7,447 nt of DNA, from NCBI GenBank assembly GCA_002254335.1, contig NIVA01000090.1, positions 1-7,447 of the forward strand, in the 5' to 3' direction. The stretch comes from Bacteroidetes bacterium 4572_114. Its GTDB lineage: Bacteria; Bacteroidota; Bacteroidia; Bacteroidales; 4484-276. Below, in pieces: positions 1-6,600 of this stretch; the stretch's first letter is position 1, and the number at the start of each line of letters is the position of its first letter. A program made the translations under genes and the position numbers. The notes beneath the pieces are model-generated. The model saw only the letters and a program-made list of their open reading frames with translations, did not search any database and was not told the origin of the DNA.

Positions 1-2
1 TG

Positions 3-599
3 AACCTTTTTGTCTTTAAAAGCCTTAAGATCATGGGGGCTAAATTTTTGGTCAGGGGATGTTACGATTTACCTACCGACCGCCCCCTGATTATTGTTTC
101 TAACCATCAAAGCTTCAATGACATTTCGCCGATATACTGGCTTTTTAGAAAAAACCACCCTAAATTTATTTCCAAATTGGAATTGGCAAAATACATTCCC
201 AGTATCTCCTACAACCTGCGCCATAGCGGGGCGGCATTAATCGACCGTAAAAAGGGTGGGCAGTCGATAAAAGAGATTATTAAACTGGGGCGGTTGATAG
301 AAAAGAACAATTATTCTGCATGTATCTTCCCGGAAGGGACCCGCACAAAAACCGGAAAACTAAAAAGCTTTCATGCCGGAGGTATCAAAACACTTTTAAA
401 AGCGGCCCCTTCAGCATTGATTGTCCCATTTGTAATTGACGGGAATTTTAATTTGTACAAATATGGCAATTTCCCAATGTCGTTTGGGGAGACATTGAAA
501 TATACCGTGTTAGAACCAATAGAACCTAAAAACCAATCGGCAGAAGATATTATTGTTAGGGTCGAGGAGGTTATTAGGGGAGAGCTTGAAGCTGGTTAG
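3..599 (+). CDS. plsC: 1-acyl-sn-glycerol-3-phosphate acyltransferase (PlsC/LPLAT family), 5'-truncated by window edge
   Basis: This enzyme family transfers an acyl chain to lysophosphatidic acid at the inner membrane, giving phosphatidic acid for phospholipid synthesis. Counting from the Met at position 33, the catalytic NHxxxxD block is seen as NHQSFND (H25, D30), the second block as GAALIDR (66-72), the substrate-binding block as FPEGTRT (99-105) and the fourth as VPFVIDG (131-137). The reading frame is open from position 3 to that Met, and the residues just after it (GAKFLVRG) correspond to the strand that normally follows an N-terminal membrane helix. The Met at 33 is therefore probably internal, and the true start lies upstream: 188 residues is short for a family of about 240. 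The stop is TAG at 597-599. No downstream gene follows on this strand until 3315. A related lysophospholipid or lyso-ornithine-lipid acyltransferase specificity cannot be excluded. Confidence 0.9.
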   Translation, partial: NLFVFKSLKIMGAKFLVRGCYDLPTDRPLIIVSNHQSFNDISPIYWLFRKNHPKFISKLELAKYIPSISYNLRHSGAALIDRKKGGQSIKEIIKLGRLIEKNNYSACIFPEGTRTKTGKLKSFHAGGIKTLLKAAPSALIVPFVIDGNFNLYKYGNFPMSFGETLKYTVLEPIEPKNQSAEDIIVRVEEVIRGELEAG

Positions 600-619
600 G
601 GTGTTGGGTGACGGGTGTT
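599..619 (+). repeat. Three tandem heptamers GGGTGNN at the plsC stop codon
   Basis: GGGTGTT, GGGTGAC and GGGTGTT follow each other without a gap, starting on the last base of the plsC stop codon. They put three GGG runs on the plsC non-template strand. Only three runs of three are present, so a full quadruplex would need the GG at 594-595. The array may be an intergenic repeat or a transcription pause site; the function is inferred, the repetition is seen directly. Confidence 0.6.
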
Positions 620-685
620 GTGTTTTCCTCCTTTGCTAACGTCCTTCGTCAAGGCTATTAGATAAAATGTTAGGTGGACATATTC

Positions 686-862
686 TTATTGCCTTTTGAT
701 AAGATGCCGGATTTGATTTAATAACTCTTTGACTTCCTGGTCACTTATATTTGGTTTTTCGGATTTATCATAAACTGACATCAGAAATATTTTCTTATCC
801 AAAACCTAAACAAATGAAGTTACCCTTGCGCCACCACTTTTGCCTCTTCCTTTACTGGCAAT
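686..862 (-). pseudogene. Decayed RelE/HigB-type toxin gene (type II toxin-antitoxin), C-terminal part
   Basis: Reading the minus strand down from position 856 gives SKGRGKSGGARV, then TSFV, an in-frame TAG at 808-806, then VLDKKIFLMSVYDKSEKPN and ISDQEVKELLNQI, ending at a TAA at 688-686. The order KGxGKSGGARV, a hydrophobic strand, then a (V/I)YxKSExxxxSDxE block is characteristic of the RelE/HigB-like toxin family (COG4737 type), small mRNA-cleaving ribosome-dependent or independent RNases of toxin-antitoxin pairs. The gene is broken: it has an internal stop, and the N-terminal half expected above position 862 cannot be followed in one frame. A residual YYEFILPVK in another frame at about 851-878 suggests a frameshift. 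No antitoxin gene is recognisable next to it on either side. The relationship is recognised from conserved residues only, without alignment. Confidence 0.7.
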
Positions 863-1039
863 ATAAATTCATAGTAATTCGATTTTTTTGTCCGCAATAA
901 ATATGATCAAGTTGAATTATTATCCACAAAATTAATCAAAAATTGAATCATCCCTATATATTTTCCAGATAATGATGAATCCGATAAAGAAAAGTTAAAT
1001 TTCACCAATAAGACTGTTTAAGTCAGTGCTTGAATTTTT

Positions 1040-1160
1040 AACAGGTTAATTATCTGATTTAATCATTGTAGGCATTTGAAAATGAACTGACACTGGCGGG
1101 CCTAAAAAAGGATAAGGACAGTGCCAACGAAAAACCAACACTGTGATGTTTTAACCTGTT
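1040..1160. repeat. Perfect 10-base inverted repeat, 121-base span
   Basis: AACAGGTTAA at 1040-1049 is exactly matched by its reverse complement TTAACCTGTT at 1151-1160. The match does not extend past these ten bases on either side. A weaker 6-base stem, ACAGTG (1118-1123) with CACTGT (1139-1144), lies inside. The arrangement could be the ends of a tiny mobile relic (MITE-like) or a structured RNA, or could be chance in AT-rich DNA; there is no transposase nearby and no clear target duplication. Confidence 0.4.
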
Positions 1161-1228
1161 GCAAAGTTTATGCGTCTTCGTAGATATTCAAACCCTGACT
1201 TTTTGGCCTGGGCTTAACGATGCTTCGT

Positions 1229-1276
1229 TTACCTCCTACCCTCTAATTTCTATCCTACAATCTCTCCCCTCTCCCT
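1229..1276 (-). other. Purine-rich (G-rich) tract directly downstream of lepA on its coding strand
   Basis: On the minus strand, the lepA TAG stop runs straight into GGAGAGGGGAGAG, followed within about 40 bases by GAGGGTAGGAGG. The plus strand is almost pure pyrimidine here. No stem-loop with a T-run is visible, so this tract occupies the place where a terminator would be expected. Confidence 0.45.
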
Positions 1277-3062
1277 AATCCAACTTCAACACTGCCAAAA
1301 ACGCTTTCTGTGGCACTTCCACATTTCCAACCTGGCGCATACGTTTCTTGCCTTTCTTTTGCTTTTCTAAGAGTTTGCGCTTACGGGTGATGTCGCCGCC
1401 ATAACACTTTGCCGTAACGTCTTTTCTTAGGGCTTTCACGGTTTCGCGGGCAATGATCTTTACCCCAATGGCTGCCTGTATTGCCACATCAAACTGCTGG
1501 CGCGGGATAAGTTCTTTCAACTTTTCGCACATGCGGCGGCCAAAACTGTAGGCATTGTCCGAATGTATAAGTGTTGACAGGGCATCCACCTTCTCGCTGT
1601 TAAGCAGGATGTCGAGGCGTACCAATTTGGCCTGTTTGTAGCCCACTATATGGTAATCGAATGAGGCATAACCTTTTGAGATACTTTTTAGTTTATCGTA
1701 AAAGTCGAAAACAATTTCGGCCAACGGCATCTCAAAAGTAATCTCCACCCGGTCGCTGGTGAGGTAAACCTGGTTTTTTAGCTCGCCACGCCTGTTGATG
1801 CACAGGTTCATTATTTGTCCGGTAAAGTCTGCTTTTGAGATGATTTGTGCACGTATATACGGCTCTTCGATATAGTCGAGGACATTGTGCCCAGGCAGGC
1901 CCGATGGGTTATGTACTTCTATCATTTCGCCCTTGGTGGTATAAGCTTTATACGAAACGTTTGGTACGGTGGTGATTACATCCATATCAAATTCGCGGTC
2001 TAAGCGTTCCTGGATTATCTCCATGTGCAACAGCCCCAAAAATCCGCAGCGAAAGCCAAATCCCAACGCAACCGATGATTCCGGTTCATAAGTGAGCGAG
2101 GCATCGTTGAGCTGGAGCTTTTCCATGGAGGCGCGCAGCTCTTCATATTCATCGGCATCAACCGGGTAAATGCCGGCAAAAACCATGGGCTTAACATTCT
2201 CGAACCCAGAAATAGCTTTTTCACAGGGATTATCGACATGTGTTACCGTATCACCAACTTTCACCTCTTTAGATGTTTTTATCCCCGAAATAATATAACC
2301 CACGTCTCCTGCCTGTAGAGTAGGTTTGCTTAGTAGCCCAAGTTTTAAAACACCAATCTCATCAGCGTTGTATTCCTTGTCGGTGGCCACAAACTTCACC
2401 AGGTCGCCCTTTGCTATTTTACCATTATAAATCCTGAAATAGGCTATTATGCCACGGTAGGAATTAAACACCGAATCGAATATCAATGCCTGTAACGGGG
2501 CGTTGGGATCACCTTTTGGGGCGGGGATACGTTCAACAATGGCTTCAAGGATTTTATCGACACCATATCCCGTCTTGCCGCTGGCTTCAATAATGTCGTC
2601 CCTGTCGCAGCCAATCATGTCAACTATCTGGTCCTTTACATCTTCGGGCATGGCATTGTCGAGGTCCATTTTGTTGAGCACCGGGATAATTTCAAGGTCA
2701 TTATCTATGGCGAGATAAAGGTTTGAGATGGTTTGGGCCTGGATCCCCTGGGTTGCGTCAACGATAAGCAGTGCGCCTTCGCAGGCCGCAATGGAGCGCG
2801 AAACTTCGTAGGAAAAATCCACATGCCCGGGGGTATCGATCAGGTTAAGGACAAACTCCCCGCCCCCCTGTTTGTAGTTCATTTGGATGGCGTGGCTTTT
2901 AATTGTGATGCCACGCTCGCGTTCAAGTTCCATACTGTCGAGCACCTGCTCCATTTTATCACGTTCCGAAATAGTATCGGTAAAATCGAGCAATCGGTCG
3001 GCCAGGGTACTTTTACCGTGGTCGATATGGGCAATAATAGAGAAATTTCGTAGGTTTTTCAT
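1275..3062 (-). CDS. lepA: Elongation factor 4 (LepA), ribosome back-translocating GTPase
   Basis: LepA is a translational GTPase that binds the ribosome like EF-G and acts on stalled or mispositioned complexes or in initiation and 30S assembly; it is cytoplasmic and partly membrane-associated. From the ATG at 3062 the product has 595 residues, the normal family length. GTPase motifs are in order: AHIDHGKS (11-18), RERGIT (48-53), DTPGHVDF (76-83, with the catalytic His80), NKMD (130-133) and ASGKTG (160-165, with SGK in place of the more usual SAK). EF-G-like domains follow (domain III begins around SVALGFGFRCGFLGLLHMEI), and the LepA-specific C-terminal domain, rich in Lys and Arg, ends in KAFLAVLKLD. 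The frame can be extended three codons to a TTG at 3071, but that codon lies inside the promoter element at 3069-3076, so the ATG is preferred. The gene stands alone, convergent with plsC and divergent from the acylphosphatase-like gene. Confidence 0.98.
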   Translation of the reverse strand: MKNLRNFSIIAHIDHGKSTLADRLLDFTDTISERDKMEQVLDSMELERERGITIKSHAIQMNYKQGGGEFVLNLIDTPGHVDFSYEVSRSIAACEGALLIVDATQGIQAQTISNLYLAIDNDLEIIPVLNKMDLDNAMPEDVKDQIVDMIGCDRDDIIEASGKTGYGVDKILEAIVERIPAPKGDPNAPLQALIFDSVFNSYRGIIAYFRIYNGKIAKGDLVKFVATDKEYNADEIGVLKLGLLSKPTLQAGDVGYIISGIKTSKEVKVGDTVTHVDNPCEKAISGFENVKPMVFAGIYPVDADEYEELRASMEKLQLNDASLTYEPESSVALGFGFRCGFLGLLHMEIIQERLDREFDMDVITTVPNVSYKAYTTKGEMIEVHNPSGLPGHNVLDYIEEPYIRAQIISKADFTGQIMNLCINRRGELKNQVYLTSDRVEITFEMPLAEIVFDFYDKLKSISKGYASFDYHIVGYKQAKLVRLDILLNSEKVDALSTLIHSDNAYSFGRRMCEKLKELIPRQQFDVAIQAAIGVKIIARETVKALRKDVTAKCYGGDITRKRKLLEKQKKGKKRMRQVGNVEVPQKAFLAVLKLD

Positions 3063-3068
3063 CGGGCG

Positions 3069-3076
3069 CAAAAGTA
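3069..3076 (-). promoter_or_regulatory. lepA -7 promoter element (TACTTTTG), Bacteroidota type
   Basis: The minus strand reads TACTTTTG, an exact fit to the Bacteroidota -7 consensus TAnnTTTG. Only six bases separate it from the lepA ATG, which implies a transcript start within a few bases of the start codon. No TTTG or TTG -33 box is found at the usual 17-23 base spacing; the nearest TTG (3108-3106) is 29 bases away. Confidence 0.55.
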
Positions 3077-3128
3077 GTATTTTTTGTGTTATGGGGAGTC
3101 AGTTTCAAGTTTGTTTTAAAATATAATC

Positions 3129-3155
3129 CAGGGCTTTACTTTAAGTCAAGCCCTG
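3129..3155. repeat. Perfect 8-bp inverted repeat in the lepA upstream region
   Basis: CAGGGCTT at 3129-3136 pairs with AAGCCCTG at 3148-3155 around an 11-base spacer. No T-run follows on either strand, so it is not a standard terminator. It lies about 55 bases upstream of the lepA -7 box and about 105 bases upstream of the -33 box of the plus-strand promoter, where an operator or a regulatory hairpin could sit. It may equally be the terminator relic of a lost gene. Confidence 0.5.
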
Positions 3156-3178
3156 AAAATCATTCCGTTAATATTTCC

Positions 3179-3256
3179 GCTCTCCACCCTCCGGCCTCAG
3201 TTCTCTCCCTTCTGTCCTCTAAATTCCCCCTACCTGCCCCCCATTTGTCCCCCACC
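3179..3256. other. Pyrimidine-rich tract with spaced C-runs (G-quadruplex-capable minus strand)
   Basis: The plus strand is nearly all C and T, with C-runs of five at 3226-3230, six at 3237-3242 and five at 3249-3253, separated by two 6-base spacers, and a further CCC at 3207-3209. On the minus strand these are G-runs that could form a quadruplex if the 16-base third loop is tolerated. The tract ends five bases before the -33 box of the downstream promoter. No protein reading is plausible. Confidence 0.5.
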
Positions 3257-3260
3257 AAAA

Positions 3261-3293
3261 TTTGGAAAACCCTTTTTGCCCGATTTATATTTG
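3261..3293 (+). promoter_or_regulatory. Bacteroidota-type promoter (TTTG, 21 bases, TATATTTG)
   Basis: TTTG at 3261-3264 and TATATTTG at 3286-3293 match the -33 and -7 elements of the Bacteroidota primary sigma factor, with a 21-base spacer inside the usual 17-23 range. Transcription would begin near 3298-3300, leaving a leader of about 15-20 bases before the ATG at 3315. This placement rules out the earlier in-frame ATG at 3276 as the start of the small downstream gene. The promoter probably also serves the large secreted-protein gene that follows. Confidence 0.7.
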
Positions 3294-3314
3294 CAGTTGA
3301 TAATTTTAACATTG

Positions 3315-3596
3315 ATGGATATGAAAAAACACCTCGACATTCTTATACACGAAGATTTAAGGAATACGGGTTTTGTGTTTCTTCTCCTCAAAAAAGCTAG
3401 GCATTTGGACCTTGCCGGCAGGGTGGGTTACAATAGCAATGGTGAAGTGTTCATCGAAGTGGAAGGGTTTTCTGATCAATTTGAATTACTGGTTGATTAT
3501 TGTAAAAAAAATCCGAATAGCGGTGAAAACACTCGAATTGAAATCTTACCGGGTGAAGTCAAAAACTATTACAATTTTGAAATGAGTGTATTTTAA
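3315..3596 (+). CDS. Small acylphosphatase-fold protein lacking the catalytic residues
   Basis: The 93-residue product has the layout of acylphosphatase, a small cytoplasmic ferredoxin-like enzyme that hydrolyses acyl phosphates: a first strand, the phosphate-binding loop, helix 1 (KKARHLDLAG), a GxVxxxxxG turn followed by EVFIEVEG, a second helix, and a final NYYNFEMSVF matching the usual end strand. In active enzymes the loop reads VQGVGFR and a catalytic Asn sits in the GxVxN turn. Here the loop is LRNTGFVF, with Val21 in place of the Arg, and the turn is GRVGYNSNG, with Tyr39 in place of the Asn. It is therefore probably not an active acylphosphatase; a binding or regulatory role is possible. 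The start could be 3315 or 3321 (ATGGATATGAAA); both lie after the predicted transcript start. It ends 29 bases before the giant secreted-protein gene, on the same strand, suggesting one transcript. Confidence 0.75.
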   Translation: MDMKKHLDILIHEDLRNTGFVFLLLKKARHLDLAGRVGYNSNGEVFIEVEGFSDQFELLVDYCKKNPNSGENTRIEILPGEVKNYYNFEMSVF

Positions 3597-3625
3597 TTAT
3601 TAATAAATTTTAAATAAATCAAATA

Positions 3626-6600
3626 ATGAAAAGACTACTTTACTTATCAATTATTTTCTCAATAATTTTTACATTGAGCGGCTACGCACAGCAACAGAAA
3701 GAAGAACGGAAACAGGGAACCTTGGGTTATTGGAGGGAGAAAATTAACGACTCTGATGCAAATTTCTATCAGATTGTTGAGGAGTTCGATAATTTCTGGA
3801 GAGGAAAAGAGATACCAAGGCATAGTGGGTATAAGCAGTTTAAAAGATGGCAGAACCAGATGAGGGGCAGGGTTTCACCCGATGGAAAATTACCTCCGTC
3901 AGATGAGATCATGAACGAATACAACAAATTTGTAATGATGAATCCTTCGGATGAAATTCCTGGATCGTGGACTTCACTGGGGCCACACAACTATCCAACC
4001 CCACTTTATCAAGGTCAGATAAGTGGGATTGGTCGTATCAATTGCGTTGCATTTCACCCAACCAACCCTGATATTATATTTGCAGGTGCACCGGCAGGTG
4101 GATTATGGAAAACAATCGATGGCGGGATATCATGGGAAAACCTAAACACAGACAACTTACCAACTTTAGGTGTGTCATCAATTGTAATTCATCCCACCAA
4201 TCCGGATATTATCTATATCGGTACAGGCGACCGTGATTCGTTTCACTCGTCCGGACTTGGTATTTACAAGTCAGTTAATGGAGGGAATATCTGGGTGGAG
4301 AAAAATGATGGTTTAGAAAATGGGATGGTTAACAAAATTTTAATGGAACCCAATTCCCCTCATATTCTGTTGGCCGCAACAAATAATGGAATATATAAGT
4401 CGCCTGATGGCGGTGATTCATGGGCCAAGACGGATAACATTTACGGAAGAGTTAGGGATATGGTATATAAGCCGGGATCTACTGAAATACTGTACGCCGA
4501 GGCTCGAGGCGGAATTTACAAGTCTGTTGATTCTGGCAATGAGTGGGAAAGGCTCTCCGAAGGAATTGAATACGGACACAGTGGAGCCATTGGTGTTAGT
4601 CCGGATGATCCTGAACGAGTTTATTTTTTTCAGACAAAAGATGAAAAATTTACGGCAATGTATGTGTCATATAATCAGGGGGAACTATTCGAAAAAAAAA
4701 CAGCCGATACACTGAAGCATGAAGGCCAGGGGGATTATAATCTGGATATTGCGGTTGACCCATTAAATGCTGATATTGTTTATGCCGGAATGGTAACGGT
4801 ATATAAAACCACAAATGCCGGCGACACCTGGGGTCAGCTTGCACATGCCGGGATTATACATGCCGACCAACATGCATTTGAATTTTCGCCTCTTAATGGA
4901 TGTCTATATATTGGAAATGATGGTGGTGTTTATTCAACCTGTAACGGTGGAGACAGTTGGAACATAATAAGTGATGGCCTCGTTATTTCACAGATATACA
5001 GTATGGATGTGGGATCAAATAATCCAGACCAATTGATTAGTGGTCATCAGGATGGGGGCACTTATGTAACTTACGGCAATGGTTTTTTTCATCAGAATTA
5101 CGGAGATGGGATGAATTGCCTGATCGATAAGAACAATAATAATATCATGTATGCCAGTGTACAGCATGGCGATATTTATAGATCGCTGACTGGTGCCATA
5201 CCCGGTGAAAAAAAATTTAGACTTATAACCCACGATTCCATAAATAATATTGTTGATTCGGGGAATTGGGAAACTCCGTATATCCTCGACCAGAATAATT
5301 CAGATATTATGTTCCTTGGGTATAAGGATATTTGGAGAAGTACTAATGTAACAGCACCAAACCAGAAGGATGTGGCATGGGAAAATATTACCGATAGTTT
5401 AACTTCAGGACAGTATATCACCGAAATTGAACAGTCTCCTGCCAATGGGAACATCATGTATATTGTAAGTGTAAATGGTAAAGTGTATTTAACCTTCAAC
5501 GCCCTTGATCAGCAACCAATCTGGTTCGAAATCAACAAACCCGAAAGTTCTGGTCTGCCACTTTATATTGAATGTCATCCTACAGATGCTTTTACACTTT
5601 ATATGTCTTTTCAAAAAAAAATATGGAAATCTACAAACTGGGGTTTTACATGGCAGGATATTTCAGCAAATTTGCCCAAAATAGCAATCAGGTCTATCGT
5701 TTACCATGAAAATTCAAATGAAGGTTTGTTCCTTGGAACATCTGCTGGGGTTTATTATAAAAATGCCGATTTATCACAATGGTACCTCTATAAATCCGGG
5801 CTACCGGTAAATGTACCTGTAAGAGATATGGTAATTCACTATGGTTCCGAACAGGATATGTTATTTGCAGGTACATTTGGTAGGGGGATATGGAAAACTG
5901 AGATATTGCCTTACTACGGCCCAAACCTTACCATTGTAAGTGGTGCTATCTCTGTTATCGGAAATCAACTGGAAATAAACGGGGTAGCCTACAATGATGA
6001 ACCCGGAACTGATGCAACACCCTTTTCGGTTGGTTATTATCTTTCAAAAAACAGTACTATTTCGCATAAAGACCACCTAATCGATGCACTGGCATTTCCA
6101 AATCTTCAAAATGGGATTTACGCACCAATAGATTTCGAAATCGACCTCGCTGAATTACCCCCTGAAGTTGAACATGGGACTTATTATTTAGGAGCAATTA
6201 TCGATTGTAACCATGAAGTAGATGAAACCGATGAATTTGATAACGAATTTACTTTTGCCGAAATGGTTGAAGTACATACCCCCATGCAGCCCCAAAATGT
6301 GCAGGCCTCCGATGGCACGGGCTATTGGGTAAACCTTACATGGGAAGCACCCCCCGATCCATTGGGGACTGTTTATTATCGCGTGTTTCGCAATATCGCA
6401 AACAATCCTCATAACGCAGAAGCACTCGGCAGCGGATGGCAATCTTACAACGTTTCGCTCGATAATACTACCGAAGGCGGCGAAGACTATTACTATTGGG
6501 TAAAAGCCAGCTACAATGAACAAGGGGCACGGCCAAGTGCTTTCAGCCAGAAGGATCAGGGTTGGTCGAAACTGGAACCACCCGATGATGTGGAAGCAAC

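Larger units (their letters stand above)
600..1274. other. Intergenic region between convergent plsC and lepA, without an intact gene
   Basis: All six frames are heavily interrupted here. The stretch holds a heptamer array at its left edge, a toxin-gene remnant on the minus strand (about 686-862), a perfect 10-base inverted repeat (1040-1049 and 1151-1160) and a pyrimidine-rich tract before the lepA stop (about 1229-1274). A short open stretch on the plus strand (1071-1147) reads like protein for about 24 codons, with several LxxAGLKK-type residues, but has no start and matches nothing I recognise. I see no classic terminator with a GC stem and T-run for either plsC or lepA. Confidence 0.7.

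Noticed and set aside
1118..1144. Small hairpin ACAGTG / CACTGT as a transcription terminator
   Set aside because: The stem is only six base pairs with a 15-base loop and no T-run close to it; it does not qualify as a terminator for plsC or lepA.
600..1274. CRISPR array or insertion sequence in the large gap
   Set aside because: There are no regularly spaced direct repeats, no transposase fragment and no target-site duplication that I can identify.
2503..3053. Several plus-strand open frames opposite lepA
   Set aside because: They overlap the fully motif-supported lepA on the other strand and show no domain of their own.
3276..3314. Upstream in-frame ATG as the start of the acylphosphatase-like gene
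   Set aside because: It lies before the end of the -7 promoter element at 3286-3293, so it would not be in the transcript, and the extra residues have no counterpart in the family.
4386..4715. Plus-strand open frame of 109 codons inside the secreted-protein gene
   Set aside because: It is in a different frame from the continuous Asp-box protein and has no recognisable features.
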